Shown piece after piece: positions 1-9,038 of a stretch of DNA of 47,817 bases. How positions within the stretch are numbered: the stretch's first letter is position 1; every line of letters begins with the position of its first letter. The notes beneath the pieces are model-generated. The model saw only the letters and a program-made list of their open reading frames with translations. It made no database searches and had not been told where the DNA came from. The stretch covers positions 1-47,817 of the forward strand of contig JBAQNS010000017.1 in assembly GCA_049304015.1 (NCBI GenBank), written 5' to 3'. The DNA comes from JAIFWN01 sp049304015. Its GTDB lineage: Bacteria; Patescibacteriota; Minisyncoccia; Phycocordibacterales; Zambryskibacteraceae. The translations under genes and the position numbers were made by a program.

Positions 1-89
1 AATTGAACTACAGAGTGAAAGAAAATAATTTTTTGATGGTGATAATTTGTTGTATCTTTCTGTTTCTAGATTAAACCTTTTCATATTTG

Positions 90-176
90 CGGAAGCGGAG
101 GGATTCGAACCCTCGAGAGCCTTTCGACCCTGCCACCTTTCCAAGGTGGTGCACTCGACCACTATGCGACGCTTCC
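90..176 (-). tRNA. tRNA-Ser (GGA anticodon)
   Basis: The minus strand folds as a class II tRNA. The acceptor stem GGAAGCG pairs perfectly with CGCTTCC, there is a long variable arm typical of serine tRNAs, and the T arm contains GGTTCGAATCC. The anticodon loop reads CTTGGAAAG, giving GGA (serine UCC/UCU). The discriminator is G, as usual for tRNA-Ser. No CCA is encoded. It lies just downstream of the Nudix gene on the same strand. The first 89 bases of the window hold nothing I can assign. Confidence 0.95.
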
Positions 177-189
177 CTATTTTGTGATA

Positions 190-669
190 CTAACTTAATT
201 TCCTCTTTTTGAGAATCTCATCCACCATCATTATCTCTTCGTCTATACCCTTTATTAAATCGAAGTATTTTAACTCCTCTACACCAACCCATTTAAATTC
301 TGTAGCATCTTCATCTAAGACCACATCTCCTGAGATATATTCTGAGAAATAACTTAATACAAGATTGGGGGTACCATCATCTTTTACAAATGCAAGGTCC
401 AAAAGATATTCTGGTTCACTAATCTCTAACCCCACCTCTTCCTTCACTTCTCTCCTCAATCCGTTAATAAGTGCGTTATACCATTGATTTTCACCTGTCT
501 TATTTGGAAGATTTGTATAATCATCTGAACTCAAACCCCCACCAGGAACAGTCCATCTATTTGGAAAGTGTTTTTTGTGTGCACTACGTTTAGTAATGAG
601 ATATTTACCATCTTTGTGAATAATTGCAGTTGTAGCGACCCTGTGTAGTTCTTTATCTTTAATTTCCAT
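190..669 (-). CDS. Nudix hydrolase, variant box
   Basis: A 159-residue Nudix-fold protein, expected to hydrolyse a nucleoside diphosphate linked to another moiety in the cytoplasm; the substrate cannot be told. The core Nudix signature REVKEEVGL is at residues 73-81, after a GGGL turn at about 43-46. The segment between the turn and the helix is longer than canonical (an insert of roughly 15 residues), so the first Glu of the textbook GX5EX7REUXEEXGU box is not at its usual spacing. The metal-binding REXXEE helix is intact. It ends 14 nt before tRNA-Ser and follows the DUF2207 gene on the same strand. The fold is confident, the function open. Confidence 0.85.
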   Translation of the reverse strand: MEIKDKELHRVATTAIIHKDGKYLITKRSAHKKHFPNRWTVPGGGLSSDDYTNLPNKTGENQWYNALINGLRREVKEEVGLEISEPEYLLDLAFVKDDGTPNLVLSYFSEYISGDVVLDEDATEFKWVGVEELKYFDLIKGIDEEIMMVDEILKKRKLS

Positions 670-683
670 ATAATTTTATTAAA

Positions 684-2447
684 TTACCAACTCCCTCCAC
701 CTCCACCTCCTCCACCTCCACCAGAGAAGCCTCCCCCTCCACTACCACTTGAACGACCAGGAGCTGAAGCGAGGGCTGTAGAAGCCACAGAATTGAAGCC
801 ATTGAGGCTATTTGTAAGAATCATCGCATTAAACATCCCATTATGGTGCGGATCGCTGTACCATGAAGGTTCGGCCATATAAATACCCTCGAATTCCTTC
901 GCCCACGCTTTTTCTACTCCTAGAACCATAGCAAATGGTAATAACTTCTCAAACAAGGCAGGATTCTTGTCTGGAGCATTATGAAAGTTAATTCTATCCT
1001 TTTCAGCAATCTGGAGATATTCCTTTAATCCTAATATCTTGTCTTTCATCTCAGCTCCTTTTGGGGTCTTCGCAGGCATTATTTTCCCAAAACCAAGAAT
1101 AATGATCACTGAAACAACTATAGAAATAAGTGACATGATTCCACTCGCTCCAATTCCTCCTGAAGCCAAGTAAATAATAAGAATGAGAAATGACAGTATC
1201 CACTTATATGGCTTACCTACTTCTACTGGACTTTTCTTGTAGTAACTCCTTGCAGTTAATGCCTCAAATGTAGCCTTTGTGATATTAGGAATACTTTGAT
1301 AAAAATGATCTCTTAATTCTGATAATTTTTTAGTAGGAGCAGTCATATTCAAAGGAAAAATTGCTGACAAAAGTTCTTTGTCAGAATAATTTGTGACGTC
1401 AGTATAATCCTTCAACAAAGTGAGCTCATAATCTGTTTGATTAAAAATAAGTATTTTTGTCTCAATTTTTTTAATTTTCAAATACCCTTTTGTGGCCAAA
1501 TAAATTATTTCTGCAGATAACTTATCATTACGAATCTTTGTATCTAATATCCCAGCAATCTCAATTGGAGTTAATCCTTCTGGGGAATCATATTCAGCTA
1601 CTATTATCCCACTACCCTTTGGATCACGACCATTCTTCCACCACAACATAAACATTATAATAAATACAATGAGTGGCAAGAAGGTCACTGGATTATCCGC
1701 AACAAAGCTTAAAATATTATCTAGTGTTGTTGGAGTATGAACAATATTTTTTGGGAATCCAACTGATACAGTCAAACCTTGATTCGCATCAAGAGACTTA
1801 ATTAAATCAAATTTCACGCCTTGTATTTGGCCAGTTGAATCTATCTCTGGTTGTCCATCACATTTAGTATTGCTACCAATATACCCATAATAACAAGCAA
1901 TTTTAGCCTCATTTAGAGCCACAGTATTAGGTAATAGGACTGTGGCGTTTGCTTTCAATATAGGGACATTCCATTCATTACCTGTAGCGTTCCAGTAGAT
2001 TTCATCAAAGGTATCAAAATATCCAATTGCTCTCTCTACTTTATATTTTATTTTATAAACATGGACACCAGTAATGGTGAAATTAGCATTACCTATTTTT
2101 ATTTCTTCTTTATTGCCACTATTTGAAACAGTAAAATTATAGGCATTATCTTTTTCATCGGTGACAGAGATATCCTTTAAACCAATAGATTGATTCCCCA
2201 ACTTGGTTTGATAATTAATAGGGATAGTTCTGTAGATGCCGTGTTTCTCCAGTGTCCCAAAATCATAAACAATATTTTCTTCTACTATTAGAGAGGAATC
2301 AGAATTAACTACAATCGAAGTTTGAAAATCATTTATTTTTTCTTGGCTAGGAAAAGTTTGAGCACTCACCTGCTCACCCACAAACAAAGCTACTCCTAAC
2401 ACAAGTATTAGACTAAAGAATAGTCTTTGAATACTTTTCTTATTCAT
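684..2447 (-). CDS. DUF2207 family membrane protein with Gly-rich tail
   Basis: A 587-residue membrane protein of the DUF2207 (COG4907-like) family, of unknown biochemical role. Residues 1-29 form a Sec signal peptide. An extracytoplasmic beta-rich domain follows to about 240, then a membrane helix near 250-270 followed by the family-typical NGRDPKG motif. A cytosolic region comes next, then a hydrophobic pair at about 415-455. The C terminus has the PSWYSDPHHNG segment and ends in a nearly pure glycine tail closed by SW, which is characteristic of the family. It starts 6 nt after the lemA stop, so the two genes are almost certainly co-transcribed; LemA and DUF2207 proteins are commonly adjacent. 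Possible roles in envelope stress or surface assembly are inference. Confidence 0.88.
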   Translation of the reverse strand: MNKKSIQRLFFSLILVLGVALFVGEQVSAQTFPSQEKINDFQTSIVVNSDSSLIVEENIVYDFGTLEKHGIYRTIPINYQTKLGNQSIGLKDISVTDEKDNAYNFTVSNSGNKEEIKIGNANFTITGVHVYKIKYKVERAIGYFDTFDEIYWNATGNEWNVPILKANATVLLPNTVALNEAKIACYYGYIGSNTKCDGQPEIDSTGQIQGVKFDLIKSLDANQGLTVSVGFPKNIVHTPTTLDNILSFVADNPVTFLPLIVFIIMFMLWWKNGRDPKGSGIIVAEYDSPEGLTPIEIAGILDTKIRNDKLSAEIIYLATKGYLKIKKIETKILIFNQTDYELTLLKDYTDVTNYSDKELLSAIFPLNMTAPTKKLSELRDHFYQSIPNITKATFEALTARSYYKKSPVEVGKPYKWILSFLILIIYLASGGIGASGIMSLISIVVSVIIILGFGKIMPAKTPKGAEMKDKILGLKEYLQIAEKDRINFHNAPDKNPALFEKLLPFAMVLGVEKAWAKEFEGIYMAEPSWYSDPHHNGMFNAMILTNSLNGFNSVASTALASAPGRSSGSGGGGFSGGGGGGGGGGSW

Positions 2448-2453
2448 GAAAGC

Positions 2454-3011
2454 TTAGAACTTAACTTCGACAGGATTTTTTGCTGCATCTGCTGCATCAA
2501 GCTGGAAGTATTCCATAGCAGAAAAACTAAACAATTTCGCAATCATATTCCCAGGGAAAGATTGGATTTTAATATTTAGTTCTCGAACATTGCCATTATA
2601 AAACCTCCTAGCTGATTGTATTTTGTCTTCTGTGGCGGCAAGTTCTTGTTGAAGTCCAAGGAAGTTTTGATTTGCCTTTAAATCTGGATAAGCCTCCGCG
2701 AGGGCAAAGACTGATTTTAAAGCACCAGCCAGAGTTGCTTCGGCCTTGCTCTTCTCATCGACTGTACCAGCACTCATTGCTGCAGCACGTGCTTTAGTGA
2801 CATTTTCAAAGGCACTAGATTCGTGTGTGGCATAACCCTTTACTGTGTTTACAAGATTTGGGATTAGGTCATATCTCCTCTTGAGCTGGACATCAATATC
2901 TGCCCATGCTTCCTTAGCCTTATTTACCAAACTAATGAAACCGTTATAAGCAAAAACAACCCAAAGAACCAATATTCCCAGTACTATAAGTATAATTGTT
3001 GTGAGTGACAT
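2454..3011 (-). CDS. lemA: LemA family protein
   Basis: A 185-residue LemA-family protein with one N-terminal membrane helix (about residues 3-24) followed by the long helical bundle of the family. Family hallmarks include YNGFISLVNKAKEAWADIDV, RRYDLIPNLVNTVKGYA near 45-62 and the ending segment with SFPGNMIAK. Its function is not established in any organism with certainty. A -10 TATAAT lies on the minus strand at 3039-3044, giving a leader of about 20 nt, so this is one of the few genes in the window that is not leaderless. It heads a two-gene unit with the DUF2207 gene. Confidence 0.92.
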   Translation of the reverse strand: MSLTTIILIVLGILVLWVVFAYNGFISLVNKAKEAWADIDVQLKRRYDLIPNLVNTVKGYATHESSAFENVTKARAAAMSAGTVDEKSKAEATLAGALKSVFALAEAYPDLKANQNFLGLQQELAATEDKIQSARRFYNGNVRELNIKIQSFPGNMIAKLFSFSAMEYFQLDAADAAKNPVEVKF

Positions 3012-3070
3012 ATTTATGACTTTATTTGTAATGGGACTATTATACCACGCTTAAAAAGCAATATTTATAT

Positions 3071-3098
3071 AGAAAAAGAGAGCTGGTCAGGCTCTCTT
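3071..3098 (-). terminator. Rho-independent terminator after ABC exporter gene
   Basis: The arms AAGAGAGC and GCTCTCTT (3076-3083 and 3091-3098) pair perfectly around a 7-nt loop. Read on the minus strand they are followed by a run of T (3077-3073). It sits 24 nt after the ABC exporter stop and before lemA, so it insulates the two transcription units. Confidence 0.75.
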
Positions 3099-3122
3099 GA
3101 ATTTGTTTTTTGACCGTTTTTG

Positions 3123-4925
3123 TTAGATAGCGAAGAGTTGCTTGTTCACGAGCTCTCTATAGATGTGGGAACTATGAATGAGCTCTTCGTGACGCCCTTC
3201 AGCAACCACAGACCCTTTGTCCATCACGAAGATTCTGTCCACATCTCTCACAGTCGACAGACGATGAGCAATGATGATGGTCGTCTTGCCAACTGATGCA
3301 GCGTGAACTGCATCCTTGATAAGGGCTTCGTTCACAGCATCAAGAGAGGAGGTGGCTTCGTCGAGAATGAGAATCTTTGGGTCTTTAATCAGAGCCCTTG
3401 CAATCCCCACTCGTTGACGCTCACCACCAGACAACTTAACCCCGTTTTCACCAATCCAGGTGTCCAACCCTTCGGTCAGACGATCCTCGAAGTGATCAAT
3501 GCGAGCATCACGAGAAACTCTGTCGAAATCAGCTTCAGTCAAGAGTGTCCCCCGACCATTGAGGCCAAAGACAATGTTGTATCGAAGCGTGTTGTCGAAG
3601 AGTTCAACTCTCTGCTCCACAAACCCGATGGATTCGCGGAAGTAATGCAGATCTATGAGGCGCAAATCATTACCATCCACGAATATTTGTCCTTGGTCAG
3701 GATCATAAGCGCGGACGAGAAGATTCACTAGAGTAGACTTGCCAGCACCAGAGGCGCCGACAAATGCCACTCTCTCACCTGCATTGATCTTGAGGCTGAC
3801 GTTAGTGAGAACGGGTTTCGAAGGCTTCGTTTCCTTCGCTCCCTCATTATCATCAACCTCAATGTACCGCTGATCTGGATAAGTGAAGGAAACGTTACTG
3901 AATTCAACCGTTCCCTGAATCTTATCCAGTCGGATTGGGTTTGGCACGATGGTAATCGCCGGCTCAACTTCAAGCAGTGCGAAGTACTTCTTCACTGATG
4001 CCCAGAGTCGGAGCCACTGACGTTGGATATTTGCCAGATTCCACAATTGTGAAGTGGCCTGACTTGTCCAAGTCATGAGGATAAGGAAGTCACCAAACTT
4101 ATATCCTCTCTTATAGACAAGGAAAATGCCGATGACCAGAACCGTGAACTTGATGAAGTGCATGATGATGATCTTGTAGATCGAATGACTCTGATATCCA
4201 ATCCAAAGCTTCTCGGATTCGGATGACAGATGACTAATCCTCTCACCCTGCTCCACATGGACGCGCTTCTCCTGTGAATTCACCTGAACCAGATCAGTGT
4301 TCCTCAGGATTTCGTTATACGACTTGTTGGTCTTGTGGCTCAGATCATTCAAAGCCTTTACTCCAGACCAAACCTTCTTCGTATCACGAGTCGACATCCA
4401 AACGAAGATAACTGCACCGACGAACACTACTGTCCCGATGGTTAAGTTGAACCAGAGCAAGAGACTGACAGTAATCATCACTTCTACTGACAGTGGGATG
4501 ATGTTGTAAAGCACCCAATTGACCATCTGCTCAAGCGAGCTTTGGCCTTGAGTCACGACACTCCGAGTAATACCAGAGTTTTGACTCTTGTGTTGCCCCA
4601 TCGACAGACCGAGGATCTTCGAGAGAGTCTTGTTTGTGAGATGCGCGCCGATTTCATAGTCGACGTTACGAATCTCATAAGCATCTTTCAAGTAAGAAAC
4701 CTTAGTGCTGAGGAGAGCGGTCAATAGAGTCAACAAAGCCAGGATCAACACCTTCTCGATTGGAAGGTGTCCCTGCATCTCGTTAATGACCTTGCCCAAG
4801 AAAAAAGGCGCAGCCAGCTGGAAGATCTGAATCACTCCCTGGAATGCGAGCACTGTCATGAACACTTTGCGGAAGGGTTGGAATATTTCCCAACCTTTGC
4901 GCCAGGATACCAACGAATCACGCAT
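3123..4925 (-). CDS. ABC exporter, fused permease-ATPase (type IV/MsbA-like)
   Basis: A 600-residue half-transporter. Residues 1-310 form the six-helix transmembrane domain, and about 335-600 the nucleotide-binding domain. Walker A GASGAGKST is at 390-398, followed by a Q-loop (VEQR), the signature LSGGERQR, Walker B ILILDEATSSLD and an H-loop in IAHRLS. An acidic 18-residue insertion (about 352-369) interrupts the start of the ATPase domain. It should act as a homodimer exporting a lipid, peptide or drug; the substrate is unknown. The gene is visibly richer in G+C and in C/G-ending codons than its neighbours. It also has a consensus promoter, a leader of about 50 nt and a GGGAG ribosome site 4 nt before ATG, unlike the leaderless genes around it. 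High expression or recent transfer could explain this. Confidence 0.93.
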   Translation of the reverse strand: MRDSLVSWRKGWEIFQPFRKVFMTVLAFQGVIQIFQLAAPFFLGKVINEMQGHLPIEKVLILALLTLLTALLSTKVSYLKDAYEIRNVDYEIGAHLTNKTLSKILGLSMGQHKSQNSGITRSVVTQGQSSLEQMVNWVLYNIIPLSVEVMITVSLLLWFNLTIGTVVFVGAVIFVWMSTRDTKKVWSGVKALNDLSHKTNKSYNEILRNTDLVQVNSQEKRVHVEQGERISHLSSESEKLWIGYQSHSIYKIIIMHFIKFTVLVIGIFLVYKRGYKFGDFLILMTWTSQATSQLWNLANIQRQWLRLWASVKKYFALLEVEPAITIVPNPIRLDKIQGTVEFSNVSFTYPDQRYIEVDDNEGAKETKPSKPVLTNVSLKINAGERVAFVGASGAGKSTLVNLLVRAYDPDQGQIFVDGNDLRLIDLHYFRESIGFVEQRVELFDNTLRYNIVFGLNGRGTLLTEADFDRVSRDARIDHFEDRLTEGLDTWIGENGVKLSGGERQRVGIARALIKDPKILILDEATSSLDAVNEALIKDAVHAASVGKTTIIIAHRLSTVRDVDRIFVMDKGSVVAEGRHEELIHSSHIYRELVNKQLFAI

Positions 4926-4982
4926 AGCACTCCCGCGTTTGGGTTTTTTCTAACAATTAACAAAGACCTTTGCCTACCTTAT

Positions 4983-5012
4983 ATTATATCATATTTATAA
5001 CCTAATTGTCAA
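4983..5012 (-). promoter_or_regulatory. Consensus sigma-70 promoter of the ABC exporter
   Basis: On the minus strand TTGACA (5012-5007) and TATAAT (4988-4983) are separated by 18 bp. The predicted start near 4976 leaves a leader of about 50 nt that contains GGGAG 4 nt before the ATG at 4925. Confidence 0.75.
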
Positions 5013-5081
5013 TAGCTAAATTTACTGCTTTATTTGGCCTTATTTCTATAAAGAAGCCTTCAATACAAACAATCCAAAAAA

Positions 5082-5109
5082 TTGCGAAATTTGGCCATTT
5101 TTGTATAAT
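5082..5109 (+). promoter_or_regulatory. Promoter of secG operon
   Basis: TTGCGA (5082-5087) and a perfect TATAAT (5104-5109) are 16 bp apart. The predicted start is near 5116, about 8 nt before the secG ATG at 5124, so the leader is very short. Confidence 0.6.
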
Positions 5110-5123
5110 AGTGACTTAGGCAT

Positions 5124-5351
5124 ATGATTAAATTTCTTCCATATATACAGATAATCCTTTCCCTTCTTCTTATAGGAGGCATCCTCCTACAAAGATCAGA
5201 AGCAGGACTTGGTAGTGCTTTTGGTGCTGATGGTATGTCTTCAGGCAAATACAATCGTCGAGGACTTGAGAAAACACTTTTCTACGCTACAATTCTAGTA
5301 GCAATACTATTTGCTGTATCGGCTTTTTTAAGCCTCTTCTTCGCAAGATAA
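5124..5351 (+). CDS. secG: Preprotein translocase subunit SecG
   Basis: A 75-residue SecG, the small subunit of the SecYEG channel in the cytoplasmic membrane. Two hydrophobic helices (about 3-23 and 51-72) flank a Gly/Ser-rich loop with the family segment QRSEAGLGSAFG and a short basic stretch (NRRG). The length is normal for the family. It opens a co-directional group with the solute-binding protein and RNase J; the next ATG is 6 nt after its stop. Confidence 0.93.
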   Translation: MIKFLPYIQIILSLLLIGGILLQRSEAGLGSAFGADGMSSGKYNRRGLEKTLFYATILVAILFAVSAFLSLFFAR

Positions 5352-5357
5352 AGAACC

Positions 5358-7112
5358 ATGACATATTCATCTTTGAGGACGCTTTTAGTGAAGCGCTTCA
5401 ACATTCCTAAGGAACACACTGTCCACAAAACTATTCGCCACTTCACTCTGGCTGAAAAAGCTGTTTTTTATTTTTTTGTTACTCTTTTTATTCTTTCTGG
5501 TCTTTCCTTGGCTAACCAGGTCAATAATTCTTATCTAGTAGAAGTACCTCTCCGAGGCGGCACTATGACAGAAGGTGTTGTTGGAAACCCCCGCTTTATA
5601 AACCCTGTATTGGCTTTCACCGAAGCTGATAGAAACCTTACGACTTTAATTTATTCTGGCCTAGTTAGGATTAATACTGATGGTAGGATAGAAAATGATT
5701 TAGCTGACACTATAGATATATCCTCAGACGGTCTAACTTATACAGCCCATCTTAAACAAAATGCAGTATTTCATGATGGAGTGAGAGTGACTTCTGATGA
5801 TATTGATTTTACCATTCAAAAAATTAAAAATTTGTCGATTAAGAGTCCTCTCTTTGGCAATTGGAATGGTATCATTGTGTCCAAACCAGACGAGAACACT
5901 GTTGTCTTCACCCTAAAGAAACCTTTTGCTCCTTTTATAGATAACCTTACAGTAGGAATCCTTCCAAAACATATCTGGAAGAATGTTAGTGATGAAGAAT
6001 TTTCATTTAGCCAATTTAATTCTCTTCCTATTGGTTCTGGTCCGTATAAAATTAGTTCAGTAGAGAGAAACTCTGGAGGTATCCCTGATTATTATGATTT
6101 GGTGCCATTTGATAAAGTTGTTGGTCAAGAACCTTTTGTTGGACATGTAACTTTCAAATTTTATCCAAGCCAAACAGATTTATTGAATGGCTACGATGGT
6201 GGCGATGTGAAGAATATTTCTGGTTTTTCTCCAGAAGAAACTTCTGCTTTAAAGAATGCCAGTGTGAATATTTTCTCCTCACCTCTACCTAGAATCTTTG
6301 CGGTTTTCTTTAACCAAAATCAATCTAAGGTCCTCTTGGACAAATCAGTCAGACAAGCTTTGGACCTCACCGCCCCAAGAGAGGAGATTGTGAAGGATGT
6401 CTTCAATGGTTACGCCACCCCTATCCAAAGCCCTTTACCACCAGGATTATTTGATTGGAGTGATTATAAATCACAGACAAGTATGGATGATCGCTTTGCC
6501 CAAGCAGAAAGTATTCTAAAGAAAGCTGGTTGGAATAAGAATCCCCAAACTGGCATACTTGAAAAAAAATCTAAAAAGGATACAATGACTGTGTCGTTTT
6601 CTATCTCCACTGGTGACGCTCCTGAACTCAAGGCCGTAGCCGAAAAACTACGTACAAATTGGGGAAGACTAGGAGTAAAGGTGGATGTGCTCGTATTTGA
6701 ATCTGGTGATTTAAATCAAAATGTAATCCGTCCTCGCAAGTTCGATGCACTTCTCTTTGGTGAGATTGTTGGTCGAGATGCGCTTATGTATCCATTTTGG
6801 CACTCATCAGAAAGAAACGACCCTGGTTTGAACATTGCTTTGTATGCCAACACCAAAGTAGACAAGCTCCTCGAGGATGCTCGCTCCACTACCATAGATA
6901 ATCAACGAGAGAATGACTATAAATCATTCGACAAGGAAATCAAAAATGATATCCCTGCCGTATTTCTATACGCTCCAAGTTTCCTCTATGTAGTACCCAA
7001 AGAGATAAAGGCGGTCGCCCTCGGAGAACTTTCTTCCTCACAAGATAGATTTCTCGGAATAAGAAATTGGTATATAGAGACAAACAAAGTTTGGAAAATA
7101 TTCGTAAGGTAA
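5358..7112 (+). CDS. ABC-type peptide-binding protein, family 5, membrane-anchored
   Basis: A 584-residue family-5 solute-binding protein (DppA/OppA fold). An N-terminal basic cytosolic segment of about 30 residues precedes one membrane helix (about 33-52), so the protein looks anchored by an uncleaved helix rather than a lipid. The binding-protein body follows, with family landmarks NPRFINPVLAFTEADRN, the YTAHLKQNAVFHDG motif and DDIDFTIQKI. No peptide permease or ATPase genes are nearby. Peptide scavenging with a distant permease is plausible, as is a separate role in secretion given the secG neighbour. The fold is confident, the ligand unknown. Confidence 0.88.
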   Translation: MTYSSLRTLLVKRFNIPKEHTVHKTIRHFTLAEKAVFYFFVTLFILSGLSLANQVNNSYLVEVPLRGGTMTEGVVGNPRFINPVLAFTEADRNLTTLIYSGLVRINTDGRIENDLADTIDISSDGLTYTAHLKQNAVFHDGVRVTSDDIDFTIQKIKNLSIKSPLFGNWNGIIVSKPDENTVVFTLKKPFAPFIDNLTVGILPKHIWKNVSDEEFSFSQFNSLPIGSGPYKISSVERNSGGIPDYYDLVPFDKVVGQEPFVGHVTFKFYPSQTDLLNGYDGGDVKNISGFSPEETSALKNASVNIFSSPLPRIFAVFFNQNQSKVLLDKSVRQALDLTAPREEIVKDVFNGYATPIQSPLPPGLFDWSDYKSQTSMDDRFAQAESILKKAGWNKNPQTGILEKKSKKDTMTVSFSISTGDAPELKAVAEKLRTNWGRLGVKVDVLVFESGDLNQNVIRPRKFDALLFGEIVGRDALMYPFWHSSERNDPGLNIALYANTKVDKLLEDARSTTIDNQRENDYKSFDKEIKNDIPAVFLYAPSFLYVVPKEIKAVALGELSSSQDRFLGIRNWYIETNKVWKIFVR

Positions 7113-7133
7113 TTATTAAAAAATTTAACACTA

Positions 7134-9005
7134 ATGAACGAAACACAATCTACGCCAACACCAAGCGCATCTAATCAACCTAGTCCAATAACACACAGCC
7201 CAAGAAGTCCTTATCCAAGGACTCAAGGTCGTGGTCAAATGGGTCGTCAACATAGACAAAAAGGTATGCGTCGAGACAATGACCGTGCCATTCAACCCAA
7301 GAAACCCGCAGACATCATTCCTCCACTCGCCGAAGGTGTTATTCGGATTGTCCCTCTAGGTGGAGTTGAAGAGGTTGGACGAAACATGACAGCCATAGAA
7401 TACGGCGGAGACATCATCGTTGTTGATTGTGGTATTCAATTCACTGATGCAGAAACTCCAGGAGTAGACTACATCCTTGCGAACACCAAATATCTTGAGG
7501 ACAGGGTTTCAAAGATCCGTGCTTTGGTTATCACTCATGGTCACCTCGACCACATTGGCGCCATCCCCTACCTCATCACCAAGCTTGGTAACCCACCTAT
7601 TTACACTCGAGAGTTCGGTTCTCTTATCATCAAGAAAAGACAAGAAGAATTTCCTCATCTACCCCCATTAAACTTCAAAATAGTTGAATCTACGGATAAA
7701 TCAGCCATTTCCATTACACCAGATCTAAAGGTGAGATTCTTTGGGCTTACTCACTCTATCCCTGATTCAACCGGTATCATCATCGAAACTCCTTTTGGAG
7801 ACATTGTGAACACTGGAGACGTGCGTGTTGAAAACGAAGGTGGTATCCCTGTAGAAAAAGAAGTTGAACAATATAAAATATTTAAAGATAGAAATATTTT
7901 GCTTTTCACTATGGACTCTACGGGTATAGAAAAGCCAGGTTTTTCTCCATCAGAAGCTTCTATCCTAAAAAATATAGACAAAATTGTGGCTGAGGTACCC
8001 GGCCGAGTAATCATCGCCACCTTCGCTTCTCAGGTTGAACGTATTATTGAATTCATAAACATTGCTCGTCGATATGGTAAGAAAGTAGTAATCGAAGGAC
8101 GTTCAATGAGAAACAATGTGGACATTATTAAACATCTAAACCTCGTCGGAGTTGAACACGTCGTACCCATAGATGACATTGAGAAATATGCTCCAAACAA
8201 AGTGATGATGATTGCTACCGGAGCCCAAGGAGAAGAGTTTGCAGCATTAATGCGTATGTCAAACAGCACTCACCGCTTCATCAAGCTTAATCGCACTGAC
8301 ACAGTTATCCTATCTTCATCAGTTATCCCTGGCAACGAGCGAGCTATAGCCAAGTTGAAGGACAATCTCTTTCGCCATGATTCACGTATCATCACTTATC
8401 TTGATTCTGATGTGCACACTTCAGGACACGGTAAACGTGGAGAACTCGAATGGGTTCATAAACAGATTCCTTACAAATTCTTTATGCCTGTGCATGGACA
8501 CCACTATATGTTGAAGATGCACGCAGACCTCGCCGCCAGTTTAGGCACTCCAAGGGAAAACATTGTTGTTCCTGACAACGGCTCAATCATAGAACTTAGA
8601 GACAAAGGCCAAACTTTAGTAAAACTAAAAGAAAAGGCTCCTGCAGGAGACGTAGTGGTAGAAGGATTCTCTGTGGGTGATGTTTCGGAAGTTTTGATTA
8701 GAGATAGAAAGATGCTCGCCGAAGACGGTATGTTCGTCATTATTGCTATGGTAGACACTCGTACAGGTAAACTCCGTAAATCACCAGACATTATCTCTAG
8801 AGGCTTTATTTATCTTCGAGAATCTCAAGAACTTCTAAATGACGCCCGACACCTCATCAAGAAATCAATCGAATCTACTACTATTGGTATGAATCCTATC
8901 AACTTTGATTATGCCAAGAATGCGGTGAACGAAGATATCTCTCGTTTCCTCTTCCAGAGAACAGCCAAGAAACCAATTGTCATCCCAGTTATCCTTTCAG
9001 CTTAA
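7134..9005 (+). CDS. rnj: Ribonuclease J
   Basis: A 623-residue metallo-beta-lactamase/beta-CASP nuclease of the RNase J family, which has 5'-3' exonuclease and endonuclease activity in RNA decay and rRNA processing. The zinc motif HGHLDH is at residues 135-140. The preceding core LGGVEEVGRNM and the later GDVRVENE, beta-CASP and PVHGHHYM segments are intact. Residues 1-58 are a low-complexity extension rich in Pro, Gln, Ser and Arg, absent from short family members and probably disordered and RNA-binding. It lies 21 nt after the solute-binding protein gene and is probably in the secG transcript. Confidence 0.95.
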   Translation: MNETQSTPTPSASNQPSPITHSPRSPYPRTQGRGQMGRQHRQKGMRRDNDRAIQPKKPADIIPPLAEGVIRIVPLGGVEEVGRNMTAIEYGGDIIVVDCGIQFTDAETPGVDYILANTKYLEDRVSKIRALVITHGHLDHIGAIPYLITKLGNPPIYTREFGSLIIKKRQEEFPHLPPLNFKIVESTDKSAISITPDLKVRFFGLTHSIPDSTGIIIETPFGDIVNTGDVRVENEGGIPVEKEVEQYKIFKDRNILLFTMDSTGIEKPGFSPSEASILKNIDKIVAEVPGRVIIATFASQVERIIEFINIARRYGKKVVIEGRSMRNNVDIIKHLNLVGVEHVVPIDDIEKYAPNKVMMIATGAQGEEFAALMRMSNSTHRFIKLNRTDTVILSSSVIPGNERAIAKLKDNLFRHDSRIITYLDSDVHTSGHGKRGELEWVHKQIPYKFFMPVHGHHYMLKMHADLAASLGTPRENIVVPDNGSIIELRDKGQTLVKLKEKAPAGDVVVEGFSVGDVSEVLIRDRKMLAEDGMFVIIAMVDTRTGKLRKSPDIISRGFIYLRESQELLNDARHLIKKSIESTTIGMNPINFDYAKNAVNEDISRFLFQRTAKKPIVIPVILSA

Positions 9006-9023
9006 ACAAAATAGAATTGTTGA

Positions 9024-9032
9024 TGATATAAT
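9024..9032 (+). promoter_or_regulatory. Extended -10 upstream of the MFS gene
   Basis: TGA-TATAAT. The hexamer (9027-9032) ends 6 nt before the ATG at 9039, so the transcript is predicted to begin at the start codon. Confidence 0.55.
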
Positions 9033-9038
9033 TTGATG

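Noticed and set aside
3303..3731. Plus-strand ORF of 142 codons opposite the ABC exporter
   Set aside because: It is antisense to the ATPase domain of a clear exporter gene, has no signals of its own and arises from the G+C-rich codon use of that gene.
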